Assembly: GCA_910578085.1 (NCBI GenBank)
Contig: CAJTPM010000016.1
Span: 1 to 64,000, forward strand
Direction: 5' to 3'
DNA length: 64,000 bases
DNA from: an uncultured Lachnospiraceae bacterium
GTDB taxonomy: Bacteria > Bacillota > Clostridia > Lachnospirales > Lachnospiraceae
The notes under the pieces were generated by a model. The model saw only the letters and a program-made list of their open reading frames with translations, ran no database searches and was not told the origin of the DNA. The position numbers and the translations under genes were made by a program. Positions within the stretch are counted from its first letter, which is position 1. Each line of letters opens with the position of its first letter. Of this stretch, positions 17,944-25,472 are shown one piece after another.

Positions 17944-18246
17944 GTGGGCGAAGGGATTGAGCTGGAGAAACTGATCGAGTATGGATCGAAGGAAGCTATC
18001 ATTCAGAATCTGAAGGACGCAGGATGCTGTGAAGATACGGTCGCATGTTGTATTGACTGTCTGGACTGCGGGAAGAAAGCGGAACTGTTAAAGCGGCTGG
18101 AACATCACAGAAAAGACCTGTTACAGGAGGTTCACAAGGCAAAATTCCTGTCGGAAAAAGAGGTATGCCCAGAGGAGAAGCAGATCGACTGCCTGGATTA
18201 TCTGGTGTATCAGATCAATCGATGCAGAGGGGATAAGGAGACTTGA
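17944..18246 (+). CDS. Small cysteine-rich protein, unknown function
   Basis: This 100-residue protein starts at GTG 17944 behind GGAGGAG. It has six Cys in a cluster at about 28-44 (DAGCCEDTVACCIDCLDCG) and two more near the C-terminus. It is helical and charged, with no signal peptide, so likely cytoplasmic. It is the first gene of an operon with DUF3737 and a ferredoxin-type aldo-keto reductase. The cysteine density and the Fe-S neighbour suggest metal or redox involvement, but that is only an inference. I do not recognise a named family. Confidence 0.75.
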   Translation: MGEGIELEKLIEYGSKEAIIQNLKDAGCCEDTVACCIDCLDCGKKAELLKRLEHHRKDLLQEVHKAKFLSEKEVCPEEKQIDCLDYLVYQINRCRGDKET

Positions 18247-18263
18247 AATGGAGGAGACAGACA

Positions 18264-19100
18264 ATGATAACAATAGAAAACCAGACTTTTGATGAGGAGC
18301 GTGTGCTGTACGGGAGAGAGGGCATCACAGTGCGAAACTGTTCTTTCGACGGACCGGCGGACGGCGAGAGTGCTTTTAAGGAAGGAAAGGATATCGAGGC
18401 AGAGCACTGCTTTTTTAATCTGCGTTATCCATTCTGGCATGACCATGGGCTTATCATCAGAGATTCGGAGATGACCGAATTATGCAGAGCTGCGCTGTGG
18501 TATTCCGACCGGGTGGAGATCACGGATACGAAACTGCATGGGATCAAGGCTCTCAGGGAGTGCAGTAATATTGTGATGAAAAACTGCGATATCATCTCCC
18601 CGGAATTCGGCTGGTCGGTGCGCGGGATCCGCATGGAGGATTCGGCAGCGGTCAGCGAGTATTTTATGATGCGTTCGGAGGATCTGACATTCCGGAACAT
18701 GAACCTTACAGGAAAGTATTCTTTTCAGTACATCAGAAACGCAGTCTTTGAAAACTGTACCTTCGATACGAAGGATTCCTTCTGGCACGGGGAAAACATA
18801 ACGGTAAAAGACAGTGTGGTAAAGGGCGAATATCTGGCCTGGTATTCGGATGGGTTGACACTTGTAAACTGTAAGATCATTGGCACACAGCCTTTCTGTT
18901 ACTGCAAAAATCTGAAACTGATCGACTGTGAGATGATTGATACGGATCTGGCCTTTGAAAAGTCGGATGTGGAGGCGCAGATCACGACAAAGGTTGACAG
19001 CATTAAAAATCCGCGCTCCGGCCGGATCGAAGTGCCGGAACTTGGGGAACTGATTATGGATGATGCGGAGGCAAAAGGTGAGGTCCTGATCAGAGCATAG
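18264..19100 (+). CDS. DUF3737 family right-handed beta-helix protein
   Basis: This 278-residue protein is built of short repeating units of the kind xxxNCxFxG (VRNCSFDGPA, VFENCTFDT, LVNCKIIG, LIDCEMID). This is the pattern of a pentapeptide/right-handed beta-helix protein and matches DUF3737. The ATG at 18264 is preceded by GGAGGA. The family has no assigned biochemical function and has no signal peptide here. It lies between the Cys-rich gene and the aldo-keto reductase. Confidence 0.85.
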   Translation: MITIENQTFDEERVLYGREGITVRNCSFDGPADGESAFKEGKDIEAEHCFFNLRYPFWHDHGLIIRDSEMTELCRAALWYSDRVEITDTKLHGIKALRECSNIVMKNCDIISPEFGWSVRGIRMEDSAAVSEYFMMRSEDLTFRNMNLTGKYSFQYIRNAVFENCTFDTKDSFWHGENITVKDSVVKGEYLAWYSDGLTLVNCKIIGTQPFCYCKNLKLIDCEMIDTDLAFEKSDVEAQITTKVDSIKNPRSGRIEVPELGELIMDDAEAKGEVLIRA

Positions 19101-19171
19101 AAACAGAAAGCGCAGGAAAGAACGAAAAGGAAAAAAGAAAGAGAAAAGAAAGAAAAAGGAGGAACCAGTTT

Positions 19172-20305
19172 ATGATCTACAGAGATTTTCAGAATATGAA
19201 ATTGTCCGGCCTGGGGCTTGGCATGATGCGGCTGCCGGTGGTGGAGGGCAACGACAGCGTGGTGGATGAGGCCGCTGCAGAGGAGATGATCGACTATGCT
19301 CTTCATAACGGCATCAATTATTTTGATACGGCCTGGGGCTACCATGACGGCAACTCGGAACTGGTGGCAGGAAAGTATCTGACAAAATATCCGCGGGACA
19401 GTTATTATCTTGCCAGCAAATTTCCCGGGTATGATCTCTCCAACATGGATAAGGTGGAGGAGATTTTTGAAAAACAGCTGAAAAAATGCCGGACACCTTA
19501 TTTTGACTTTTATCTGTTCCACAATGTTTTTGAGGGGAATATCGATGCCTATCTGGATCCTAAATATGGGATCCTCGAATATCTGTTAAAACAGAAAGAA
19601 AACGGACGCATCCGTCATCTTGGATTTTCCGCCCACGGCAGTGTGGAGGTGATCCGTCGTTTCCTGGATGCCTGCGGCGAGCATATGGAGTTTTGCCAGC
19701 TGCAGCTCAATTACATGGACTGGCATTTTCAGAACGCACAGGAAAAGGCGGCCCTTATACAGAAGGCAGGGATTCCGATCTGGGTGATGGAACCTCTGCG
19801 AGGCGGCAGGCTGGTAAAGGCTTCAGAAGAAATGACGGGTGTTATGAAATCCCTGCGCCCGAAGGAAAGCGTTCCCGGCTGGGCGTTCCGATTCTTGCAG
19901 AGCATTCCAGGCGTGACGATGATACTTTCGGGGATGTCCAGTCTGGAGCAGCTGAAGGAAAATATCGCCACCTGTGGGACAGACGAGCCGCTTGGTAAAG
20001 AGGAATTTGACACCCTGGTACGGCATATGGATCGGGAGACGGAAATGGGAATCCTGCCCTGTACAGCCTGTCATTACTGCACAAACCATTGCCCGAAGGG
20101 ATTGCCCATTCCAGAACTGATCGCTCTGTACAATGAACATAAGATCACAGGCGGCGGATTTATCGCGCCGATGGCGGTGGCAGGAATGGATTCCGAAAAA
20201 CGTCCGGCAAACTGTATCGGCTGCAGAGGTTGTGAAAAGGTCTGTCCCCAGCAGATCAAAATTTCCGAAATGATGAAAGAGTTTTCGGGGATGCTCGGAA
20301 TGTAA
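19172..20305 (+). CDS. Aldo/keto reductase with C-terminal 4Fe-4S domain
   Basis: This 377-residue protein has an AKR barrel at about 1-290. The catalytic residues are recognisable: Asp in NYFDTAWGYH with the Tyr following, Lys in YLASKFP and His in YLFHNV. A two-cluster ferredoxin-like tail carries CTACHYCTNHCPKG and CIGCRGCEKVCPQQ. Such proteins are common in anaerobes and probably couple ferredoxin-level electrons to carbonyl substrates; the substrate is unknown. AAAGGAGG precedes ATG 19172, and the 70-base gap upstream is almost purely purine. It is the last gene of the LysR-linked operon and is followed by a terminator. Confidence 0.92.
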   Translation: MIYRDFQNMKLSGLGLGMMRLPVVEGNDSVVDEAAAEEMIDYALHNGINYFDTAWGYHDGNSELVAGKYLTKYPRDSYYLASKFPGYDLSNMDKVEEIFEKQLKKCRTPYFDFYLFHNVFEGNIDAYLDPKYGILEYLLKQKENGRIRHLGFSAHGSVEVIRRFLDACGEHMEFCQLQLNYMDWHFQNAQEKAALIQKAGIPIWVMEPLRGGRLVKASEEMTGVMKSLRPKESVPGWAFRFLQSIPGVTMILSGMSSLEQLKENIATCGTDEPLGKEEFDTLVRHMDRETEMGILPCTACHYCTNHCPKGLPIPELIALYNEHKITGGGFIAPMAVAGMDSEKRPANCIGCRGCEKVCPQQIKISEMMKEFSGMLGM

Positions 20306-20327
20306 AAAAGTATCAGGGTAAAAGCCG

Positions 20328-20369
20328 ACGGTGGAATCGCATTAAAAAGATGCGGTTTCACCGTTTTTT
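20328..20369 (+). terminator. Intrinsic terminator after the aldo/keto reductase
   Basis: A 15-bp stem (20328-20342 with 20350-20364, one mismatch or wobble in the middle) and a 7-base loop (TAAAAAG) are followed by a T-run ending at 20369. It is 23 bases after the stop codon. Confidence 0.9.
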
Positions 20370-20392
20370 CTGTAACAGACGAATAAGTTTTA

Positions 20393-20421
20393 TTGAGTTT
20401 TGTATTCATTTATACTATAAT
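20393..20421 (+). promoter_or_regulatory. Promoter of the receiver/membrane-protein operon
   Basis: TTGAGT (20393-20398), a 17-base spacer and a consensus TATAAT (20416-20421) lie about 145 bases upstream of the receiver gene start, leaving a long leader. The promoter follows directly after the terminator of the previous operon. Confidence 0.65.
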
Positions 20422-20566
20422 GTGGCTATGTGTTGAAAAGTTTCAGGCGCTCCGGAAATAAAAGTTTACAGTGGGGTGTGCTGAAAAATGGAATGCTTTA
20501 CCATATCCTGATAGTAAATCATGTTTTTTGGTTTTTTGAACATACTGAAAAGGAGGAAATATAGAA

Positions 20567-21013
20567 ATGAGTCAGACGGAGGAGGGAGTTTTCAGTGCTC
20601 CGATGAAACATATTCTGGCGGTGGACGATACGGCGATTATTTTGACGAGAATAATGGACGCGTTGCGAAATGATTATGAGGTGACCACCATCAATTCAGG
20701 GATACGTGCACTGAAGTACTTACAGCAGGAAAAACCGGATCTTATTCTGCTGGATATTCAGATGCCTAATAAGGACGGCATTGAAACACTGCGGGAAATA
20801 CGTGCCATGAGAGGGCTTGCGGATATACCGGTGATCATGCTCACGGGTGTGGAAGACAAAAGTTCTGTCCTGGAAAGCGCCAGACTGGGAATCTGCGATT
20901 ACATTCTGAAACCTTTTTCTTCCGAAGATCTGCTGGCCAGGATCAGGAGGGTTTTAAAGCCGGATGAGGAGGGCGAATTGCAGAAGTTATGGAAAGAAGG
21001 AGGGAGAAGATGA
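20567..21013 (+). CDS. Stand-alone CheY-like receiver protein
   Basis: This 148-residue receiver domain has no output domain. It has the acidic pair Asp20/Asp21 (LAVDDTAI), phospho-acceptor Asp63 (LLLDIQMPN), Thr in VIMLTG and Lys in YILKPFS. AAAGGAGG precedes ATG 20567. Its stop overlaps the start of a large membrane protein gene (ATGA at 21010-21013), so they are translationally coupled. No kinase is in the operon; the orphan hybrid kinase at 25473 is a possible but unproven source of phosphate. A role in controlling the membrane protein by direct contact is an inference. Confidence 0.9.
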   Translation: MSQTEEGVFSAPMKHILAVDDTAIILTRIMDALRNDYEVTTINSGIRALKYLQQEKPDLILLDIQMPNKDGIETLREIRAMRGLADIPVIMLTGVEDKSSVLESARLGICDYILKPFSSEDLLARIRRVLKPDEEGELQKLWKEGGRR

Positions 21014-22845
21014 AAGAAAAAGGAAAACTGAAACGGAATTTTTACAGTCTGATCGTGACGGCGCTTGTGGGATTTATCTATTTTTACGTCTACCTGCCCG
21101 CCATCAACATCCACTCGGAGGATTTTTACGGATTTATCATGCTGCTTTGTATTGTTTATACTGGCTGCATGATTTTTCTGGGAGGTTTTAAAAGCCGTTC
21201 CGTCAAAGAGTTTATTACCTTCAGCTGGAAGCAGGTAAAACTGCCGTTTATCGTATTTGTGGCCATCGTGGTGGTGACGGCGGCAGGCTACCTGTTCGGA
21301 CTGGTGATCTTTCGGGCTTCGGCCTATTCTTCCCTGATGCCGATCACCACAGGGGATTTTACGGAGGATGTGGCGGAGATCTCCATGGACCAGATCCCGA
21401 TGCTTGACGAAGCTTCCGCTAATACGTTGGCAAATCGGAAACTGGGGGAACTCTCCGATCTGGTCTCCCAGTTTGTGGTCAGCGACACCTCGGCCCAGAT
21501 CAACTACAGGGCGCGCCCGGTGCGGGTGACCTATCTGCACTATGACAGCTTTTTTAAGTGGTGGAGCAACCGTGCACAGGGGATTCCCGCCTATATGGTG
21601 GTGGATATGGTAACCCAGGATGTGGATGTGGTGCGGCTGGAGGAAGGGATCAAATATTCTCCTTCGGAGTATTTTAACAGGGATTTGAGCCGTTATCTGC
21701 GGTTCCATTACCCTACGGCGATTTTTGAGAATGTGAATTTTGAGATAGATGAGGAGGGCACGCCTTACTGGGTGGCTTCCGTGGTGAAAAAGCGCATCGG
21801 CCTGTTCAATGGCGACGATATACAGGGAGTGGTGCTTTTAAATGCTGTAACAGGGGAGAGCGTTTATTATGAGGTAGAGGACGTGCCCACCTGGGTGGAT
21901 CGGGTGTACAGCGCCGGGCTGGTGGTGGAGCAGTACAATTATTACGGCAGATACCACAACGGCTTTTTCAACTCACTGTTTACCCAGAGCGACTGTACCA
22001 CGGCGACCACGGGGTACAACTATATCGCCATGAACGACGACGTGTATCTTTACACCGGCATCACTTCCATCAGTGGAGACCGGGGCAATATCGGTTTTAT
22101 TCTGGTCAATCAGCGGACAAAGGATGCCTGTTATTATTCCTGCGCCGGAGCAGAGGAGTATTCGGCCATGTCCTCGGCGGAGGGAGCGGTACAGCAGTTC
22201 AGTTATGATGCAACCTTTCCGTTACTTTTAAATATCTCAGATCAGCCCACCTATTTTATGGCCTTAAAGGATGCGGCGGGGCTTGTGAAGATGTACGCCA
22301 TGGTCAATGTGCAGCAGTATCAGATCGTATCCACGGGAAATTCCGTCAGGCAGTGTCAGCAGAACTATCACGAGCTGCTGATCGACAATCAGGTCATTGA
22401 GGACGACGGAAGCCTGAACATGCCGGACGGCGGTGCTGGTGAAGGGGAAGTACCAGGGGCTGAAAACGCCGCGGGAGGTACGCAGGAGAACGGGGAGAAA
22501 GAGCCGGCTGCGGAGGATTATGTGCAGATAAGCGGTACGGTGGGTGAGATCCGGACGGCTGTTATAGATAATAACACATGTTATTTCGTGCAGCTCCTGG
22601 AGCTGAATTCGGTGCGGTACTATATGCTCAGAGCGGATGAGAATCTGGAGGCAGTACTGTTAAACGAGGGAGATCAAGTGGAGCTCTCTTATGTGCCGGG
22701 AGAGGGCGCGGAGAAGATCGTGAAGGCGAAACTGGATGGAATTACGCCTGTTATGGAAACACAGGATGCAGCGGAAGAGCCGGCCGGAGAGGGAGAAATG
22801 ATTGACGGGCAGGATGCGGCGGAAGATACCGGAGCGGGCGAATGA
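21010..22845 (+). CDS. Large membrane-anchored protein of unknown function
   Basis: This 611-residue protein has three hydrophobic segments near the N-terminus (about 10-30, 40-60 and 78-102), then an approximately 500-residue region predicted outside the membrane. It is rich in Tyr and Phe with few Cys. Near residue 470-495 lies a Gly/Glu/Ala-rich linker, then a compact beta-rich domain at about 495-575 (VQISGTVGEIRTAVIDN...CYFVQLLE) and an acidic tail. I do not recognise a family. AAGGAGGGAG favours ATG 21010 over ATG 20989. Coupling with a receiver-only protein suggests that it is part of a signalling or envelope machine. Confidence 0.8.
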   Translation: MKEKGKLKRNFYSLIVTALVGFIYFYVYLPAINIHSEDFYGFIMLLCIVYTGCMIFLGGFKSRSVKEFITFSWKQVKLPFIVFVAIVVVTAAGYLFGLVIFRASAYSSLMPITTGDFTEDVAEISMDQIPMLDEASANTLANRKLGELSDLVSQFVVSDTSAQINYRARPVRVTYLHYDSFFKWWSNRAQGIPAYMVVDMVTQDVDVVRLEEGIKYSPSEYFNRDLSRYLRFHYPTAIFENVNFEIDEEGTPYWVASVVKKRIGLFNGDDIQGVVLLNAVTGESVYYEVEDVPTWVDRVYSAGLVVEQYNYYGRYHNGFFNSLFTQSDCTTATTGYNYIAMNDDVYLYTGITSISGDRGNIGFILVNQRTKDACYYSCAGAEEYSAMSSAEGAVQQFSYDATFPLLLNISDQPTYFMALKDAAGLVKMYAMVNVQQYQIVSTGNSVRQCQQNYHELLIDNQVIEDDGSLNMPDGGAGEGEVPGAENAAGGTQENGEKEPAAEDYVQISGTVGEIRTAVIDNNTCYFVQLLELNSVRYYMLRADENLEAVLLNEGDQVELSYVPGEGAEKIVKAKLDGITPVMETQDAAEEPAGEGEMIDGQDAAEDTGAGE

Positions 22846-22967
22846 TGGAGAACAGATAGAGCAGGCAATTGTTCGGAAATTCCAAGTAGTTCAAAGTGGG
22901 AAAAAGAGGACGCGCTGTGAAATGAAAGGATTTCCCGGACGATAGCAGGGAGATGACGGAATAAGGT

Positions 22968-25343
22968 ATGACAAAAGAGATAGTGATGTTGAATGATCTG
23001 GAGATCGGACAATCGGCAAAGATCGAAGCGGTGGGCGGGGAAGGCGCCCTCAGACAGCATTTTCTGGATATGGGACTGATCCCCGGCGCGGAGGTGAAGC
23101 TTGTCAAGTTCGCCCCTATGGGGGATCCGATGGAGCTGTTGATCCACGGCTACGAGCTGACATTGCGGCTTGACGACGCGGCAAAAATAGAGGTGACCTC
23201 TGTTTGGGAAAAGACAGAAGGAAATTCTGCTTTCCCCGATAAAACGGACAGAGGGAAGACCAGGACGGAGCATCCGGGCCTGGGGGAGGGCGGCAGATAT
23301 CACGCCAGGGGGGACGGCGATCCCCTGCCCGAGGGGAGCGTGCTGACCTTCGCTCTGGCGGGCAACCAGAATTGCGGCAAGACCACGCTCTTTAATCAGC
23401 TCACCGGCGCAAGCCAGCATGTGGGGAACTTTCCGGGGGTGACGGTGGACAGGAAAGGCGGCGCCATCAGGGGCTACCCGAAGACGGAGATCACCGATCT
23501 GCCGGGTATCTATTCCATGTCCCCCTACAGTGCGGAGGAGATCGTCACAAGACAGTTTATCATAGGCGAAAAACCGACGGGTATTATCAATATCGTGGAC
23601 GCCACCAATATCGAGCGGAATCTCTATCTGACCATGCAGCTGATGGAACTGGGGATTCCCATGGTGCTGGCGCTCAATATGATGGACGAGGTGCGGAGTA
23701 ACGGCGGTTCCATACATATCAACGAGATGGAAGCTTATCTGGGCATTCCGGTAGTGCCCATCTCTGCGGCAAAAAACGAGGGCGTGGACGAGCTGGTGCG
23801 TCATGCAGTCCATGTGGCGAACTATCGTGAGAAACCCGGGCGGATGGATTTCTGCGATGAGAGAGATCACGGCGGCGCGGTACACAGATGTCTCCACGGT
23901 ATTATGCATCTGATTCAGGATCACGCGGAGGCGGCGGGAATTCCTGTCCGGTTTGGGGCCACCAAACTGGTGGAGGGAGATGAGCGGATCAAAGCGGCGC
24001 TTACGCTGTCTCAGAATGAGGAGGAGATGTTAGAGCATATCATCAGACAGATGGAAGAGGAGAGAGGGCTTGACAGAGCGGCGGCCATCGCCGATATGCG
24101 CTTTACTTTTATTCAGAATCTGGTGGCGGAAACGGTGGTAAAACCGGGGGAAAGCAGGGAACATGCGAGAAGCCGGAAAATCGACGGCATCCTGACAGGG
24201 AAATATACGGCGATCCCGGCCTTCATCGGTATCATGGGGCTTGTTTTTTATCTGACCTTTAATGTGATCGGCGCCTTTTTGCAGGATCTTCTGGCGGCGG
24301 GAATAAACGGGCTGATGCAGGCGGTGGATCGGGCGTTTACGGCCTGGCATGTGAACAATGTACTGCATTCCCTGGTCATTGACGGTGTTTTTGCCGGAGT
24401 GGGAAGCGTGCTCAGTTTCCTGCCGGTTATCGTGACGCTGTTTTTCTTTTTGTCTCTGTTGGAGGATACGGGATATATGGCCAGAGTGGCCTTTGTGATG
24501 GATAAACTTTTGCGTAAGATCGGACTTTCCGGCAGAAGTATCGTGCCGATGCTAATCGGATTCGGCTGTACGGTGCCCGGAGTGATGGCCAGCAGGACGC
24601 TGCCGTCGGAAAGAGACCGTAAGATGACGATTCTTTTGACGCCGTTTATGAGCTGTTCGGCGAAACTGCCGATCTATGGCTTTTTTACGGCGGCGTTTTT
24701 CCCGGGCAAGGGCGGACTCATTATGGTGGGGCTCTATTTTTTCGGGATCTTTGTGGGGATCCTGACGGCGTTGCTCTTTAAAAGCACTTTATTTAAAGGA
24801 GAGGCGGTGCCTTTTGTGATGGAACTGCCCAATTACCGTCTGCCCGGCGTGAAAAATGTGGCGAGACTTCTGTGGGAGAAGGCGAAGGACTTTCTGCAGC
24901 GGGCATTTACGGTGATCTTTGTGGCGGCTATCGTGATCTGGTTTTTACAGACCTTCAATCTGCATTTCGGCATCGTGGAGGATTCGAGGGAGAGCATTCT
25001 GGCCATGGCGGCGGGAAAGATAGCGCCGGTGTTCGGGCCTCTGGGATTTGGCGACTGGCGTATCTCGACGGCGTTAATAACCGGTTTTATGGCGAAGGAA
25101 AGCGTGGTCTCCACACTGACCGTACTGCTTGGATCCGGCGAAAGGATCACGGAGCTGCTTACCTGTTCGTCTGCCGCCGCCCTTTTAGTGTTCTGTCTGC
25201 TGTACACGCCCTGTGTGGCGGCGGTTGCCTCGGTAAAGAGGGAACTGGGAGGAAAGTGGGCTGCGGCTATGATAGTCAGTCAGTGCGTGATCGCCTGGAT
25301 CTGCGCTTTTCTGGTGCGGATCATGGTGTCCGTTATAATGTAA
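22968..25343 (+). CDS. feoB: Ferrous iron transporter, FeoA-FeoB fusion
   Basis: This 791-residue protein imports Fe(II). Residues 1-80 form a FeoA-type SH3-like domain (LRQHFLDMGLIPGAEVKLVK). A roughly 40-residue hydrophilic linker rich in charged and Gly residues (about 82-122) leads to the FeoB G-domain: G1 GNQNCGKTT near 132, VGNFPGVTVD, G3 DLPG at 177-180, and G4 in LNMMD. The rest is the FeoB membrane domain with two Gate motifs (IGFGCTVPGVM). A separate FeoA gene is not present. It stands alone, without a visible FeoC. No Fur box was identified upstream. Confidence 0.95.
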   Translation: MTKEIVMLNDLEIGQSAKIEAVGGEGALRQHFLDMGLIPGAEVKLVKFAPMGDPMELLIHGYELTLRLDDAAKIEVTSVWEKTEGNSAFPDKTDRGKTRTEHPGLGEGGRYHARGDGDPLPEGSVLTFALAGNQNCGKTTLFNQLTGASQHVGNFPGVTVDRKGGAIRGYPKTEITDLPGIYSMSPYSAEEIVTRQFIIGEKPTGIINIVDATNIERNLYLTMQLMELGIPMVLALNMMDEVRSNGGSIHINEMEAYLGIPVVPISAAKNEGVDELVRHAVHVANYREKPGRMDFCDERDHGGAVHRCLHGIMHLIQDHAEAAGIPVRFGATKLVEGDERIKAALTLSQNEEEMLEHIIRQMEEERGLDRAAAIADMRFTFIQNLVAETVVKPGESREHARSRKIDGILTGKYTAIPAFIGIMGLVFYLTFNVIGAFLQDLLAAGINGLMQAVDRAFTAWHVNNVLHSLVIDGVFAGVGSVLSFLPVIVTLFFFLSLLEDTGYMARVAFVMDKLLRKIGLSGRSIVPMLIGFGCTVPGVMASRTLPSERDRKMTILLTPFMSCSAKLPIYGFFTAAFFPGKGGLIMVGLYFFGIFVGILTALLFKSTLFKGEAVPFVMELPNYRLPGVKNVARLLWEKAKDFLQRAFTVIFVAAIVIWFLQTFNLHFGIVEDSRESILAMAAGKIAPVFGPLGFGDWRISTALITGFMAKESVVSTLTVLLGSGERITELLTCSSAAALLVFCLLYTPCVAAVASVKRELGGKWAAAMIVSQCVIAWICAFLVRIMVSVIM

Positions 25344-25472
25344 TGCTACTCATAGTTGTGAGAAAATAAAAAATGTGATACACTGTTGACAGGTGCCATT
25401 TTGTCCGTCAGAAAACCGTTGAATGGCAATGGGCGGATGGGTCTGCAGAGATAAATGGGAAAGAGGAAGTTC

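Noticed and set aside
22689..23924. Minus-strand 411-codon open frame opposite the 611-residue protein and FeoB
   Set aside because: Antisense to the highly conserved FeoA and G-domain coding sequence; His-rich translation without motifs.
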